Source of the DNA: Pasteurellaceae bacterium
GTDB lineage: Bacteria; Pseudomonadota; Gammaproteobacteria; Enterobacterales; Pasteurellaceae
DNA length: 64,000 bases
Reading direction: 5' to 3'
Assembly: GCA_030528525.1 (NCBI GenBank)
Contig: JAUMYT010000001.1
Span: 49,529-113,528 of the forward strand
The notes under the pieces were generated by a model that worked only from the letters and a program-made list of their open reading frames with translations, was not told where the DNA came from and searched no databases. Made by a program: the position numbers and the translations under genes. This document shows, in pieces, positions 27,819 to 38,057 of this stretch (position 1 is the stretch's first letter; every line of letters begins with the position of its first letter).

Positions 27819-27879
27819 GTAGGGTGGGCTTTAGCCCACCATTGCGATTTTGTTTCTGATGGGCTAAAGCCCATCCTAC
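27819..27879. repeat. paired GGGCTTTAGCCC hairpins between leuS and lptE
   Basis: GTAGGGTGGGCTTTAGCCCACC (two bases over a simple hairpin) at 27819-27840 and GATGGGCTAAAGCCCATCC at 27858-27876 form an outer inverted repeat ending CTAC. It belongs to the same family as the block at 23950-24009, which here interrupts leuS-lptE. Confidence 0.75.
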
Positions 27880-27911
27880 AAGGGGGGAGATTTTGTGAGT
27901 TTTTGCAAAAT
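27878..27911 (+). repeat. 35-bp-type CAAGGGGG/GCAAAA motif between leuS and lptE
   Basis: ACAAGGGGGG, AGATTTTGTG, AGTTTTTGCAAAAT, one base shorter than usual. It starts within the CTAC end of the preceding hairpin block, and a second decayed core (CAGCCCCCGTTGC, minus) follows at 27925-27937. Confidence 0.75.
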
Positions 27912-27970
27912 CACCCCGAAAAACAGCCCCCGTTGCAAGGGGATAATTGAGAAAAAGGGGTGGCAGGAAG

Positions 27971-30553
27971 TTACTTCGCCACAAAACTCAACATTTTAAA
28001 CGGAATGTAGATCACTTTGATGATGTTTAAACCGTCTAAATTGCGAGCCACGTTTTCATCGGCAAGGGCGGCGGTTTTCACTTGCTCTTCGTTGGCATCA
28101 GCAGGCACCATAATTTTGCCACGTACTTTGCCATTCACTTGCACCACGACCAGTTTTTCGTCTTCGATCATCGCTTTTTCGTCCGCTTGCACCCACGGGG
28201 CGAAGTCGATGCTGTCTTGGTTGCCCAAGTTTTTCCACAATTCAAAACAGATGTGCGGTGTGATTGGGTAGAGCATACGCACCACCGCACTCAAGGCTTC
28301 TGCCATAATCGCTTTGTCTTGCTCGCCGTCGAGTGGGGCTTTGGTCAGCTTGTTCATCAACTCCATAATCGCCGCAATGGCGGTGTTGAAGGTTTGACGG
28401 CGACCAATGTCATCGCTCACTTTGGCAATGGTTTTATGCACATCACGGCGAAGGTTTTTCTGTTCTGCTGAAAGTGCGGCAGGATCAAGTGCCACAGTCG
28501 CAGGAGATTTTTGGTATTCAAACGCCAAGTTCCACAAACGCCCTAGGAAGCGTTTTGCCCCTTCCACGCCCGACTCTTGCCATTCCAAGGTCATTTCCGC
28601 AGGGGAGGCGAACATCATAAACAGACGCACGGTATCTGCACCGTATTTTTCCACCATTTCTTGCGGATCGATACCGTTGTTTTTCGATTTGGACATTTTG
28701 GTCATACCCGAATGCACCAACTCACGTCCTTCTTTATCAAAGGCTTTGACAATGCGACCTTTTTCATCACGCTCAAGGGTCGCTTCCGTTGGGCTGACCC
28801 AAATTCGCTCGTTGGTTGGGCTGGTGTAGTAGAACGCATCGGCAAGCACCATACCTTGGCAGAGCAATTTGTCCGCTGGCTCATCGCTGCTGACTAAACC
28901 TGCATCACGTAATAATTTGTGGAAGAAACGGAAGTAGAGCAAGTGCATCGTAGCGTGTTCGATACCGCCGATATATTGATCCACCGGCAGCCAGTAATTT
29001 GCCTCGTCGCTGTCTAACATTCCTTGATGATAGTGCGGACTGGTGTAGCGAGCGTAGTACCAAGAGGACTCCATAAAGGTGTCGAAAGTGTCGGTTTCTT
29101 TCAGGGCAGGTTCGCCGTTAAAGGTGGTTTTCGCCCAGTTCGGATCGGCTTTAATTGGGCTTTTCACGCCGTCCATTACCACATCTTCAGGCAACACGAT
29201 TGGCAAATCTTGCATTGGAGCAGGCACCACATCGCCATTTTCTAGGGTGAGCATTGGAATTGGTGCTCCCCAATAACGTTGGCGAGATACGCCCCAGTCA
29301 CGCAAGCGGAAGTTTACTTGACGTTTGCCCACGCCAAGTGCGGTCAGTTTGTCGGCAATCCCATTGAACGCCCCATCAAAATCCAAGCCGTCAAATTCGC
29401 CTGAGTTCACGAGTTTGCCGTGTTCAGTAAATGGCGATTGGCTGAAATCCCACTCACTGCCGTCAAGCGGTGCGATCACTTGCTTGATTGGCAAAGCGTA
29501 TTTTTGAGCGAACTCGAAATCTCGTTGATCGTGTGCTGGCACTGCCATTACCGCCCCTGTGCCGTAGTGCATTAACACGAAATTCGCCACCCAAACAGGC
29601 ACGGCTTGTTGCGTTAATGGGTGAATAGCGTATAAACCTGTCGCCATTCCTTTTTTCTCCATCGTGGCTAATTCCGCTTCTGCCACTTTGGTGTTTTTGC
29701 ACTCTTGAATAAATTGAGCTAATTCAGGGTTATTTTCAGCGGCTAAGGTCGCCAACGGGTGAGCTGCCGCCACTGCCACATAACTTACGCCGAAGAAGGT
29801 ATCAGGGCGTGTGGTGTAAACCGCCAATTTTTCGTGATGATCTTGAATATCAAAGGTAATTTCTATCCCTTCAGAACGCCCGATCCAGTTGCGTTGCATC
29901 GTTTTGACTTGATCTGGCCAGTTCGGCAGTTTGTCTAAATCGCCCAAAAGTTGCTCGGCATAATCGGTAATTTTGATGAACCATTGCGGAATCTCTTTCT
30001 GTTCCACTGGCGTATCACAACGCCAGCAACAGCCTTCGTGCACTTGCTCGTTTGCTAATACGGTTTCATCGTTCGGACACCAGTTTACTGTGGAGGTTTT
30101 TTTATAGACCAAGCCTTTTTTGTACAACTCGGTAAAGAACCATTGTTCCCATTTGTAGTAATCAGGTTTGCAGGTGGCGATTTCCCGATCCCAGTCGAAG
30201 CCAAAGCCTAAGGCTTGCAACTGCTTTTTCATATACTCAATGTTTTCGTATGTCCATTTGGCAGGTGCGGTTTTGTTTTTGATCGCCGCCCCTTCTGCAG
30301 GCAAGCCGAATGCGTCCCAACCAAACGGTTGCAACACATTTTTGCCCTGCATACGTTGATAGCGAGAAATCACATCGCCAATGGTGTAGTTACGCACGTG
30401 CCCCATATGCAGACGACCAGACGGATACGGGAACATTGAAAGACAATAATATTTCTCTTTTGAATTATCTTTAATCGCTTTGAACACCTGATTTTCAGCC
30501 CAGAACTGCTGAACTTTCGGCTCAATCTCACTCGGATTGTATTGCTGTTGCAT
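27971..30553 (-). CDS. leuS: leucyl-tRNA synthetase
   Basis: Charges tRNA-Leu; cytoplasmic, 860 residues as in E. coli. The class I HIGH motif appears as [15 protein letters not shown] near residue 45 and the KMSKS loop as [15 protein letters not shown] near 620. The CP1 editing domain includes [21 protein letters not shown]. The zinc-binding region has [13 protein letters not shown] and CCWRC. It is the first gene of leuS-lptE-holA, with repeat elements in the 162-bp gap before lptE. Confidence 0.98.
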   Translation of the reverse strand: MQQQYNPSEIEPKVQQFWAENQVFKAIKDNSKEKYYCLSMFPYPSGRLHMGHVRNYTIGDVISRYQRMQGKNVLQPFGWDAFGLPAEGAAIKNKTAPAKWTYENIEYMKKQLQALGFGFDWDREIATCKPDYYKWEQWFFTELYKKGLVYKKTSTVNWCPNDETVLANEQVHEGCCWRCDTPVEQKEIPQWFIKITDYAEQLLGDLDKLPNWPDQVKTMQRNWIGRSEGIEITFDIQDHHEKLAVYTTRPDTFFGVSYVAVAAAHPLATLAAENNPELAQFIQECKNTKVAEAELATMEKKGMATGLYAIHPLTQQAVPVWVANFVLMHYGTGAVMAVPAHDQRDFEFAQKYALPIKQVIAPLDGSEWDFSQSPFTEHGKLVNSGEFDGLDFDGAFNGIADKLTALGVGKRQVNFRLRDWGVSRQRYWGAPIPMLTLENGDVVPAPMQDLPIVLPEDVVMDGVKSPIKADPNWAKTTFNGEPALKETDTFDTFMESSWYYARYTSPHYHQGMLDSDEANYWLPVDQYIGGIEHATMHLLYFRFFHKLLRDAGLVSSDEPADKLLCQGMVLADAFYYTSPTNERIWVSPTEATLERDEKGRIVKAFDKEGRELVHSGMTKMSKSKNNGIDPQEMVEKYGADTVRLFMMFASPAEMTLEWQESGVEGAKRFLGRLWNLAFEYQKSPATVALDPAALSAEQKNLRRDVHKTIAKVSDDIGRRQTFNTAIAAIMELMNKLTKAPLDGEQDKAIMAEALSAVVRMLYPITPHICFELWKNLGNQDSIDFAPWVQADEKAMIEDEKLVVVQVNGKVRGKIMVPADANEEQVKTAALADENVARNLDGLNIIKVIYIPFKMLSFVAK

Positions 30554-30625
30554 AATTTTTGACCTTTGCTGTTATTTCAGAAAAATTGTGGCATAGGATA
30601 GCGTAATTTAGGGGATTTTTGAATT

Positions 30626-30660
30626 GCAAGGGGGTGAAAAAAGCGGAGTTTTTGCAAAAA
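30626..30660 (+). repeat. 35-bp CAAGGGGG/GCAAAA motif between pepD and leuS
   Basis: GCAAGGGGGT, GAAAAAAGCG, GAGTTTTTGCAAAAA: a full copy, opposite to both flanking genes. Confidence 0.85.
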
Positions 30661-30712
30661 TATGCCCACCGCATATTGGCGGCAGGCACTGAATGAAAAG
30701 GGGAAAAACGTC

Positions 30713-32167
30713 CTATTTTGCAGCGATTTGTGCCAAGATTTTGGTGAGCAGTTCCCAATAAATCGCTACCGCTGGAATATGCACTTTTTCGTCTGGTGAA
30801 TGTGCATTGCGAATAGTCGGCCCAATCGACACAACATCCATATTTGGATAGACTTTTTTGATTAAGCCGCATTCTAAACCTGCGTGGATTACTTTGATTT
30901 TCGCTTCGTAACCCAAAATGTCATCGTAGACTTTTTTGGTCAAGGCGGTAATCGGGGATTGTGGTGCGGGTTCCCAGCCTGGGTAGCTTCCTGAGAACAC
31001 TACCTTAGCACCCACTAGCTCTGCCAGTGACGTTAATCGGCTACGCACGTCCGCTTTGCCATTTTCAATCAACGAACGGACTAACATTTTGCCTTTCACC
31101 ACATTCCCTTCCGTTTTGAGAATGCCAATGCTCAGTGACGTTTCCACCACATTTTTCACGGCATCGCTGTTGCGAATCACGCCATTTGGTAGAACATTCA
31201 GTAAGCGGATCACCTGTTGGCTTGAGGCAAAATCAAACACTTGGCTTGGCAGTGCCACTTCTTGGGTGATGAAGGTTAAATTCGGTTCAGCAAGGGCAAG
31301 TTCTGTTTTGATCGCTTGTTCAAATTGGGCTAAACAAGTGGTCAGTTTCGGCAGATCATTTGCAGCGAAGACCAAGGTCGCTACTGCTTCACGGGGGATT
31401 GCATTGCGAACGGAACCTCCCCGGATTTCGGCTAAATGGAAAGGCACTTGTGCGTGTAATTCAGCCAAGGTGCGAGCGAACACCTTGATAGCATTTGCAC
31501 GTGTCGTGTGAATATCACAGCCTGAATGTCCGCCATTTAACCCTTTCAAACTCAATTGCAACGCATAATCAAAGGGCGTGTCTTGATAGTGGATCGGCAG
31601 GGTCAATTCGGCATCTTCACCGCCCGCACAGCCAATATAAATTTCGCCGTTATCTTCGGTGTCAGTGTTAATCAAGATGCTGGATTTCAACCAATTTGGA
31701 CGTAAACCGATCGCCCCTTCCATGCCTGCTTCTTCGGTCATGGTTAATAATGCTTCAATATCGGGGTGAACTAATTCGTCTGAATCCAACACCGCTAAGC
31801 AAGACGCTAAGCCAATCCCGTTATCTGCCCCTAATGTGGTGCCTTTGGCTTTGACCCATTCGCCATCAATGTAAGGTTGGATCGGATCTTTTTTGAAGTC
31901 GTGCACCGTGCCTTCGTTGGCTTGTGGTACCATGTCAAGGTGGGCTTGAATAGCGACAGTTGGGCGATCTTCCATGCCCTTGGTCGCAGGCTTGCGAATG
32001 AGAATATTGCCCACTTCATCACGTTCAACAAAAAATTGTTTCTCTTTTGCCCAATTGACAATGAAATTAGCAATCTCTTCTTCGTGGTAAGATGGGTGTG
32101 GAATGGCGCAAATTTGGTCAAACCATTTCCACAGTAAACTTGGTTTAAGTGTTTGAATTTCTGACAT
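30713..32167 (-). CDS. pepD: beta-Ala-His dipeptidase (aminoacyl-histidine dipeptidase)
   Basis: An M20-family zinc dipeptidase with broad X-His specificity; cytoplasmic, 484 residues as in E. coli PepD. Metal-site motifs are QAHLDMVPQ near residue 78, [13 protein letters not shown] near 117 and [11 protein letters not shown] near 147. HAGLECGLI near the C-terminus carries the last metal ligand region, and [17 protein letters not shown] is the dimerisation-side block. It is a single gene divergent from gpt. Confidence 0.96.
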   Translation of the reverse strand: MSEIQTLKPSLLWKWFDQICAIPHPSYHEEEIANFIVNWAKEKQFFVERDEVGNILIRKPATKGMEDRPTVAIQAHLDMVPQANEGTVHDFKKDPIQPYIDGEWVKAKGTTLGADNGIGLASCLAVLDSDELVHPDIEALLTMTEEAGMEGAIGLRPNWLKSSILINTDTEDNGEIYIGCAGGEDAELTLPIHYQDTPFDYALQLSLKGLNGGHSGCDIHTTRANAIKVFARTLAELHAQVPFHLAEIRGGSVRNAIPREAVATLVFAANDLPKLTTCLAQFEQAIKTELALAEPNLTFITQEVALPSQVFDFASSQQVIRLLNVLPNGVIRNSDAVKNVVETSLSIGILKTEGNVVKGKMLVRSLIENGKADVRSRLTSLAELVGAKVVFSGSYPGWEPAPQSPITALTKKVYDDILGYEAKIKVIHAGLECGLIKKVYPNMDVVSIGPTIRNAHSPDEKVHIPAVAIYWELLTKILAQIAAK

Positions 32168-32337
32168 ATTTCCCTCTGTTTGATCGTGAATAGTAAGCAG
32201 AATGTTTTAAATTTTTACAAAAGTTGTGATTTTTGTAAAAAATTAGCCGAAATGATAGCACGAAATGCTATTTCAGGTTATCCTTACGCAATTTTTTTAT
32301 TCGGTGGCACTGCCACCGCTTTCTTTAGGAAAATGGT

Positions 32338-32817
32338 ATGAGTGAAAAATATACAAATGAGAAGTATGTGGTAACTTGGGATATGTTCCATATGCATGCC
32401 CGTAAATTAGCAGAGCGTTTATTACCCGCTTCACAATGGAAAGGGATTATTGCAGTCAGCCGTGGCGGTTTATTTCCAGCCGCCGTGCTTGCCCGTGAAT
32501 TAAGCGTTCGCCACGTACAAACCGTGTGCATTGCCAGCTACGATCACGACGCTCAAGGTGAATTGAACGTGTTACACGCAGCCCAATTAGAAAACGGTGG
32601 CGAAGGTTTTATCGTGGTGGACGATTTAGTGGATACGGGTAATACCGCTCGTGAAATTCGTGCGATGTATCCAAAAGCGAAATTTGTTACCGTCTTCGCC
32701 AAGCCAATGGGCGCGGATTTAGTGGACGATTATGTGATTGATATTCCACAAGAAACTTGGATCGAACAGCCTTGGGATTTAGGCATTACCTTTGTTCAGC
32801 CGCTTTCAAAACAGTAA
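32338..32817 (+). CDS. gpt: xanthine-guanine phosphoribosyltransferase
   Basis: Purine salvage enzyme converting guanine, xanthine and hypoxanthine with PRPP to nucleotides; 159 residues, associated with the inner membrane in E. coli. The PRPP loop reads [16 protein letters not shown], and [21 protein letters not shown] is the N-terminal substrate region. It has its own leader divergent from pepD, and a hairpin with T-rich flank follows. Confidence 0.96.
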   Translation: MSEKYTNEKYVVTWDMFHMHARKLAERLLPASQWKGIIAVSRGGLFPAAVLARELSVRHVQTVCIASYDHDAQGELNVLHAAQLENGGEGFIVVDDLVDTGNTAREIRAMYPKAKFVTVFAKPMGADLVDDYVIDIPQETWIEQPWDLGITFVQPLSKQ

Positions 32818-32831
32818 AAAATCTCCTTTAT

Positions 32832-32855
32832 TCCCCCTTTTTCAAAGGGGGATTT
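32832..32855 (+). terminator. possible gpt terminator
   Basis: CCCCCTTT-TTC-AAAGGGGG followed by ATTTCATTTT: a stable hairpin with an imperfect T tract, 15 bp after the gpt stop and 24 bp before gmk. Confidence 0.5.
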
Positions 32856-32878
32856 CATTTTAATTTCTCTGAAAAATT

Positions 32879-33508
32879 ATGAGCCTAGGAAACCTTTATA
32901 TCATCTCAGCCCCAAGTGGTGCGGGCAAATCCTCTTTGATCAACGCCTTGTTGGCAGATTTACCACGCAGCGAAGTGCAGCTTTCGATTTCTCACACTTC
33001 CCGACCGCCACGTCCTGCTGAAGAAAACGGCATTCACTACTATTTTACCTCTGCTGATGAGTTTAAAACCTTGATTGAAAAAGGGCATTTTCTTGAGTGG
33101 GCGGAAGTGTTTGGTAACTATTACGGCACTTCGCTACCGATGATTGAACGTAGCCTAGAACAAGGCATTGATGTGTTTCTAGATATTGACTGGCAAGGAG
33201 CAAGACAGATTCGTCAAAAAGTACCGAATGTGAAAAGCATTTTTATTTTGCCACCGTCAAAAATGGAGTTAGAAAAACGTTTGATTGGACGTGGACAGGA
33301 TTCTGAGGAGGTCATTGCTAAGCGTATGTCAGAAGCCGTCTCTGAAATGAGCCACTATCACGAATTTGACTATGTGATTGTTAATGATGATTTTCACACT
33401 GCACTAGGCGAATTAAAGAGCATTTTAATGGCGGAGCGTTTAAAACAGCAGGTTCAAGCTAAACGCCATCACACTTTAATTGAGCAGTTGCTCCATTCTC
33501 CATTTTAG
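32879..33508 (+). CDS. gmk: guanylate kinase
   Basis: Phosphorylates GMP to GDP with ATP; cytoplasmic, 209 residues. The P-loop [12 protein letters not shown] lies at the N-terminus. The GMP-binding segment [21 protein letters not shown] and the lid region [20 protein letters not shown] are present. It follows gpt in the same direction, so two guanine-nucleotide salvage steps stand together, although a hairpin lies between them. Confidence 0.97.
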   Translation: MSLGNLYIISAPSGAGKSSLINALLADLPRSEVQLSISHTSRPPRPAEENGIHYYFTSADEFKTLIEKGHFLEWAEVFGNYYGTSLPMIERSLEQGIDVFLDIDWQGARQIRQKVPNVKSIFILPPSKMELEKRLIGRGQDSEEVIAKRMSEAVSEMSHYHEFDYVIVNDDFHTALGELKSILMAERLKQQVQAKRHHTLIEQLLHSPF

Positions 33509-33524
33509 GCAGGCTGGGCAAGCG

Positions 33525-33559
33525 ACAAGGGGGTGAGAAACCGTGCGTTTTTGCAAAAT
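33525..33559 (+). repeat. 35-bp CAAGGGGG/GCAAAA motif between gmk and yoaA
   Basis: ACAAGGGGGT, GAGAAACCGT, GCGTTTTTGCAAAAT: a full copy, 17 bp after the gmk stop. Confidence 0.87.
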
Positions 33560-33595
33560 ACCTCCTAAGTCTTGATGTAATACTTTCCCATAACC

Positions 33596-35518
33596 ATGAA
33601 ACTTTCTCAAAAAATTGAACACGCCTTCAGCGAAAATGGTGCATTGAGCCAAAATATTCAAGGCTTTCGTCCACGTCAGGCACAAATTGAGATGTCGCAA
33701 GCGGTGGGCAGAGCGGTGGATTCTGCCAGCTCTGCCGTGATCGAAGCTGGCACAGGCACAGGCAAAACCTTTGCTTATCTGGTGCCTGCGTTGCTTTCAG
33801 GCAAGAAAACCATTATTTCTACTGGCTCGAAAAATCTGCAAGATCAGCTTTTCAGCCGTGATTTGCCAACCATTCAGAAAGCGTTGAATTACACAGGCAA
33901 AATTGCGTTGCTCAAAGGGCGAGCCAACTATTTGTGCCTTGAACGGCTTGATCAAGTGATCGCAATGGGCGTACTCGGCGATAAATCGGTGCTGACGGAT
34001 TTAAGCAAAGTGCGTAAATGGCAAGCCACTAGCAAAACGGGTGATTTGAGCGAGTGCATTACCATTGCCGAAGACAGCCCGATTTTGCCGCAACTGGTCA
34101 GCACCACCGACAGCTGTTTGGGGTCGGATTGTCCGAACTATAAGGATTGCTATGTGGTGCACGCTCGCCGAAAAGCAATGGAAGCGGACGTGGTGGTGGT
34201 CAATCATCATCTATTTTGTGCCGATATGGCGGTCAAAGAGAGCGGATTTGGCGAGCTGATCCCCGAAGCGGAATTAGTCGTGTTTGATGAAGCCCACCAA
34301 CTGCCCGACATCGCCAGCCAATATTTCGGGCAATCGCTCACGTCTCGCCAACTGTTCGACATTTGCAAAGATAGCAACATTGTTTACCGCTCGGAGCTGA
34401 AAGATCTCGCCCAACTCGGTAAAGCCGCCGATCATCTGCAAAAAAGTGTGCAGGATTTCCGCCTGCTGATGGGTGAAAAATCGCAACGGGGCAATTTACG
34501 CGAGTTATTGCAAGATAAAAAAGTGGTCGAAGGTTTAATAAAGTTGCAAGAAAATCTGCAATTTTTAAGCGATGTGGCGAAGAAATCCCTTGGACGTTCC
34601 GAAACCCTCGACCGCATTTTTGAGCGTTTAGCCGAAGTGATGGCGTTACTGAAAAAGTTGAGCGACACCACGGTAGTCGGCTACTGTTATTGGTATGAAA
34701 CCAACGGACGATCCTTCGGGCTGCACATTACACCGCTAACGGTATCGGACAAATTTGGCGAACAGCTCAAAACGCAAAAAATCGGTTGGGTGTTTACCTC
34801 TGCCACTTTAGAAGTGGGCGGAAAGTTCGACCATTTCTGCCAACGGCTTGGGATTGAAAATGCCGAGCAGATGGTGCTACAAAGCCCATTCGATTACGCC
34901 AAACAGTCGCTGTTATGCGTGCCACGCTATCTACCCGACAGCAACAAATCGCACACCATTTCTGCACTCGGCAAGCTGTTGCAACCTGTGATTGAAGCCA
35001 ACCAAGGGCGATGCTTTTTGCTTTGCACCTCCTATTTTATGATGCGTGGCTTGGCGGATTTTCTGCGAGAACACAGCTCGCTGTCGGTGCTGCTGCAAGG
35101 CGAAACCAGCAAAAGTCGATTACTGGAAAAATTTGTGAGTGAAAAAAATAGCGTGCTGGTTGCCACCCAAAGTTTCTGGGAAGGGATTGACGTGCGGGGC
35201 GATGCCTTGTCGTTAGTGATTATCGACAAATTGCCATTCGCCGCCCCTGATGATCCGCTACTCAAAGCCCGAATGGAAGATTGCCGTTTGCAAGGTGGCG
35301 AGCCGTTCAACGATATTCAAATTCCCGAAGCGGTGATTACGCTCAAACAAGGCGTGGGGAGATTGATCCGTGATGTGAGCGACAAAGGCGTGGTGATCAT
35401 CTGCGATGCTCGCTTGGTAATGCGAAATTACGGAGCGACTTTCCTGAAAAGCCTGCCACCCTTTGCTCGCACACGGGATTTGAACAAAGTGATTGCCTTT
35501 TTAACGAGTGGAACGTGA
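33596..35518 (+). CDS. yoaA: ATP-dependent DNA helicase YoaA (DinG/XPD-like)
   Basis: A superfamily 2 helicase of the XPD/DinG branch, 640 residues; in E. coli YoaA works with HolC in repair of blocked forks. Motif I is EAGTGTGKTFAYLVPA near residue 52, the DEAH box FDEAHQLPDIASQYF near 228, and motif VI QGVGRLIRD near 585. Four cysteines expected to hold a 4Fe-4S cluster are in YLCLERL and CLGSDCPNYKDC. Similarity to E. coli YoaA is end to end. It is closer to YoaA than to DinG. Confidence 0.93.
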   Translation: MKLSQKIEHAFSENGALSQNIQGFRPRQAQIEMSQAVGRAVDSASSAVIEAGTGTGKTFAYLVPALLSGKKTIISTGSKNLQDQLFSRDLPTIQKALNYTGKIALLKGRANYLCLERLDQVIAMGVLGDKSVLTDLSKVRKWQATSKTGDLSECITIAEDSPILPQLVSTTDSCLGSDCPNYKDCYVVHARRKAMEADVVVVNHHLFCADMAVKESGFGELIPEAELVVFDEAHQLPDIASQYFGQSLTSRQLFDICKDSNIVYRSELKDLAQLGKAADHLQKSVQDFRLLMGEKSQRGNLRELLQDKKVVEGLIKLQENLQFLSDVAKKSLGRSETLDRIFERLAEVMALLKKLSDTTVVGYCYWYETNGRSFGLHITPLTVSDKFGEQLKTQKIGWVFTSATLEVGGKFDHFCQRLGIENAEQMVLQSPFDYAKQSLLCVPRYLPDSNKSHTISALGKLLQPVIEANQGRCFLLCTSYFMMRGLADFLREHSSLSVLLQGETSKSRLLEKFVSEKNSVLVATQSFWEGIDVRGDALSLVIIDKLPFAAPDDPLLKARMEDCRLQGGEPFNDIQIPEAVITLKQGVGRLIRDVSDKGVVIICDARLVMRNYGATFLKSLPPFARTRDLNKVIAFLTSGT

Positions 35519-35523
35519 TTGGT

Positions 35524-35558
35524 TTTTTGCAAAAAGTGCAAAGATCTCACCCCCTTGT
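35524..35558 (-). repeat. 35-bp CAAGGGGG/GCAAAA motif after yoaA
   Basis: On the minus strand ACAAGGGGGT, GAGATCTTTG, CACTTTTTGCAAAAA: a full copy in the convergent gap. Confidence 0.87.
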
Positions 35559-35617
35559 TGAGAGTGCTGAAAGCATCGGGTGGTTTTAATGAATGATGGG
35601 GAAGATTTTTAATCAGA

Positions 35618-35642
35618 TAGGGTAGGCGTTCAGCCTACCCTA
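35618..35642. terminator. hairpin between yoaA and satP
   Basis: TAGGGTAGGC-GTTCA-GCCTACCCTA: a perfect 10-bp stem of the GTAGG..CCTAC type in a convergent gap. There is no strong T tract, so termination is probable but unproven. Confidence 0.5.
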
Positions 35643-35672
35643 AATAAATTTATCTGTGTATGAAATGTACGA

Positions 35673-36242
35673 TTACGCTTTCGGTGCCCCGATTGGTAAT
35701 ACGGTACGACCAAAGCTTTCGTTAATCACTTCAGCGGCTGCCAAATAGAAGGCTAATAAAGCGGTTAATAAACCGAAGTTACCACCAATGTGCGTGATTG
35801 CATGGTTGCCTGTGAAATCGCCTGCCGCTAATAGATAAAACGTGATAGTGAGCGATAAGAAAATCGCTTGCAATGCACGTGGCTTAGTTAAGCTTGCCAC
35901 AAACATCATTAAAGTGAAGGTTCCCCAAGCCACTAAATACCAACCGATGAAGTCGGCAGAGACGTTGGCAGCGAAGAAGGTTTTGAATAACGCAAAAGAC
36001 CACCAGAAGGCACCGTAGCTAGTGAATGCGGTAAAGCCAAAGGTATTGCCTTTTGAAAATTCAAACATTCCTGCGATCATTTGAGCCGTGCCACCAAAGG
36101 CAAAGCCCATCGCAAGGACAAGACCAACGTTGTCGCCAGAGAAAGTTCCGTTGTTGATTAAGCTAAGTAACCAAGTCGTTAAGGCAAAGCCACATAAGCC
36201 GAGTGGGCCTGGGTTTGCGGTTGCAGTTTGATGAGCTGACAT
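35673..36242 (-). CDS. satP: acetate/succinate transporter, GPR1/FUN34/YaaH family
   Basis: A 189-residue inner-membrane channel-like transporter for acetate and succinate. Six hydrophobic segments are visible. The family signature NPGPLGLCGFALTTWLL near the N-terminus is intact, and FGGTAQMIAGMFEFSKGNTFG is the second conserved block. It begins 9 bp after potD, so the two may share a transcript, although no functional link is evident. Confidence 0.93.
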   Translation of the reverse strand: MSAHQTATANPGPLGLCGFALTTWLLSLINNGTFSGDNVGLVLAMGFAFGGTAQMIAGMFEFSKGNTFGFTAFTSYGAFWWSFALFKTFFAANVSADFIGWYLVAWGTFTLMMFVASLTKPRALQAIFLSLTITFYLLAAGDFTGNHAITHIGGNFGLLTALLAFYLAAAEVINESFGRTVLPIGAPKA

Positions 36243-36251
36243 TTCAGTTTC

Positions 36252-37319
36252 CTATTTAAGTTTTGTTCTCAATAAATTCCAGTATTTTTCGTAAACTTCG
36301 ACTGCATCGCCGACATCACTTTGCAAAATACCTTTTTCAATTTCGGCAAGGGGTGGGAAAAGCAGAGGATCGTTCGCCACCGTTTCATCTAGCAAGGTTT
36401 TAACTTGCTCGTTTGGCATTGAAAAACCCATTGTTTCGATCACTTCCTTGGCACTTTCAGGACGCAACAAGAAATCAATAAATTTGTGTGCTGCTTCCTT
36501 ATTTTTCGCCCGTTTTGGAATGGCGTAGTTATCCATCCATACAATCGCCCCTTCTTTCGGGAAGATAAATTGAATGTTTGGATTTTCGCCTTTCGCACGG
36601 TATGCCGAACCTGTCCATTGCATTCCGACATCGACTTCGCCTTGCAAATAAGGCGTGTCGGGTGCGTCTGAATTAAACACGAGCACGTTTGGCATCAGTT
36701 TTGTTAGACGCTCGTAAGCCGCTTTGATTTCGTTTTTGTTGGTCGTATTCGGCGATTTGCCGTTCAACAATAACGCAATATGGAACACTTCACGGGCGTC
36801 ATTCATTAGCAATAATTTGCCTTTGAATTCATCTCGCCATAAATCCGCCCAGCTGGTTAAACTATTCGGATCGATTTTGGCAACATTTACCCCAATGCCC
36901 GTTAAACCGTAAACATAGGGTAAAGAGTATTTGTTTTCAGGGTCAAACGGCTTGCCCATTAAGGCTTTACTGACATTGGCATAGTTGCTCAATTTGCTTT
37001 TATCCAGTTCGGCAAGCATTCCTTCTTTCGCCATTTTGCCGACATAGTAGCTTGATGGAAACACCACATCATAGCCACCGCCTTTGGTCAGCTTGAGCTT
37101 GGCGTACATCTCCTCGTTACTTTCAAAAGTCGAATAGATGACTTCAATCCCGGTTTCTTGGGTAAACTTCTCAAGCAATGACGGCGGCACATATTCCGTC
37201 CAGTTATAAACATACAACTTTTCTTTAGCTTGAACCGCCACAGCAGACACTGCCAAAGAAATTGCCACGAGAGCGTTTAAAAATTTTCTTCCTAATCTGA
37301 TCAATTTGAGCTTCCTCAT
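36252..37319 (-). CDS. potD: spermidine/putrescine-binding periplasmic protein
   Basis: A periplasmic polyamine-binding protein, 355 residues. The start at 37319 gives a signal peptide ending SAVAVQA; an in-frame ATG 102 bases upstream would add a stretch that translates the dispersed repeat ([11 protein letters not shown]), so it is rejected. [36 protein letters not shown], and [17 protein letters not shown] with ligand-binding Trp and acidic residues fit PotD. No potABC genes are adjacent, so it must serve a permease encoded elsewhere. Confidence 0.92.
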   Translation of the reverse strand: MRKLKLIRLGRKFLNALVAISLAVSAVAVQAKEKLYVYNWTEYVPPSLLEKFTQETGIEVIYSTFESNEEMYAKLKLTKGGGYDVVFPSSYYVGKMAKEGMLAELDKSKLSNYANVSKALMGKPFDPENKYSLPYVYGLTGIGVNVAKIDPNSLTSWADLWRDEFKGKLLLMNDAREVFHIALLLNGKSPNTTNKNEIKAAYERLTKLMPNVLVFNSDAPDTPYLQGEVDVGMQWTGSAYRAKGENPNIQFIFPKEGAIVWMDNYAIPKRAKNKEAAHKFIDFLLRPESAKEVIETMGFSMPNEQVKTLLDETVANDPLLFPPLAEIEKGILQSDVGDAVEVYEKYWNLLRTKLK

Positions 37320-37345
37320 AATAGGGTGAAAATTATTTCTTATGG

Positions 37346-37380
37346 ATTTTGCAAAAAGTGCGAGTTTCTCGCCCCCTTGA
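37346..37380 (-). repeat. 35-bp CAAGGGGG/GCAAAA motif upstream of potD
   Basis: On the minus strand TCAAGGGGGC, GAGAAACTCG, CACTTTTTGCAAAAT, starting 27 bp from the potD start codon. The reading frame through it stays open and matches the peptide frame used in rsxC. The rest of the 304-bp potD to PTS-gene gap shows a possible -10 (TATAAT, 37581-37586) for the rightward gene and nothing else recognised. Confidence 0.85.
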
Positions 37381-37623
37381 CTCATAAGAACCATGAGCTT
37401 AAAAAGCAAGCTAAGCAGCAAAATAGTATAGCGAGTTTCCTATGGGTTGACCACGAAAAAATGTGAGCATCGCTTGCTCGGAACTGGAGTCGGGGTTGAC
37501 AGTGTATTTTTTCAGCATTTTGGTGCCGTATCGTGTACGTAAAATTTTGCAAATCCAGCAACGTTGAATGAAATTAGGAGTATAATCAGACCAAATTGAT
37601 ATTAATTTTAGTGAGGAAGGATT

Positions 37624-37911
37624 ATGTTTGGATTTTTAAAAAAGAAACTCAATGTCGAGCTTTCTGAGCAAGGCAAAGCAGACGCGAGTTTGATTCTCAA
37701 AGCCTTAGGTGGCGCAGAAAATATTGATCAAGTCAGCGCCTGTATTACTCGTTTACGTGTGTCATTAAAAGATTTAAATGTGGTGGATGTGCCTGCCTTG
37801 AAGCACTTGGGTGCCGTTGATGCAGTGAAAGTGGGTTCAACTATTCAAGCGATTTTCGGTACAAAATCAGCTGAATATGCAGAAGAGCTTAAGCAATTGC
37901 TGGCAAAATAA
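37624..37911 (+). CDS. free-standing PTS IIB domain, glucose family
   Basis: A 95-residue protein consisting of a single glucose-type EIIB domain. The phosphorylatable Cys is in ISACITRLRVSL-like VSACITRLRVSLKD, near residue 44, and KHLGAVDAVKVGSTIQAIFG matches the end of the domain. IIB normally is fused to a membrane IIC, but no IIC or IIA gene is nearby. It could serve a separate IIC or act in regulation. The ribosome site is GAGGAAGG. A clear terminator follows, so it is monocistronic. Confidence 0.88.
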   Translation: MFGFLKKKLNVELSEQGKADASLILKALGGAENIDQVSACITRLRVSLKDLNVVDVPALKHLGAVDAVKVGSTIQAIFGTKSAEYAEELKQLLAK

Positions 37912-37932
37912 TCACGCAATTTATTGGATTTT

Positions 37933-37956
37933 GGAGGGAGTTTCCCTCCGTTTTTA
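37933..37956 (+). terminator. terminator after PTS IIB gene
   Basis: GGAGGGA-GTT-TCCCTCC followed by GTTTTTA, 21 bp after the stop codon: a strong intrinsic terminator. Confidence 0.85.
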
Positions 37957-37980
37957 TTTGTGGGAGCATAAGCCTTTTAA

Positions 37981-38013
37981 TTTGTAAAATCTGCTTACAA
38001 CTTAGCCCCTTGT
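37981..38013 (-). repeat. degenerate 35-bp motif before dusA
   Basis: On the minus strand ACAAGGGGCTAAGTTGTAAG then CAGATTTTACAAA. The core is shortened by one G and GCAAAA is altered. Confidence 0.5.
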
Positions 38014-38057
38014 AGCCGTTTAAGCAGATAAGATAGAGATAGGAAAGTCAGAATAAT

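Noticed and set aside
27589..27984. Minus-strand frame of 131 codons across lptE and the leuS-lptE gap
   Set aside because: It overlaps lptE in another frame and is composed of repeat sequence; no plausible start or domain.
30528..30872. Possible small gene between leuS and pepD
   Set aside because: The frame overlaps both genes in other frames and crosses a dispersed repeat; nothing supports translation.
36253..37421. Longer PotD starting at 37421
   Set aside because: The extra 34 residues translate the 35-bp motif and precede a perfect signal peptide beginning at 37319.
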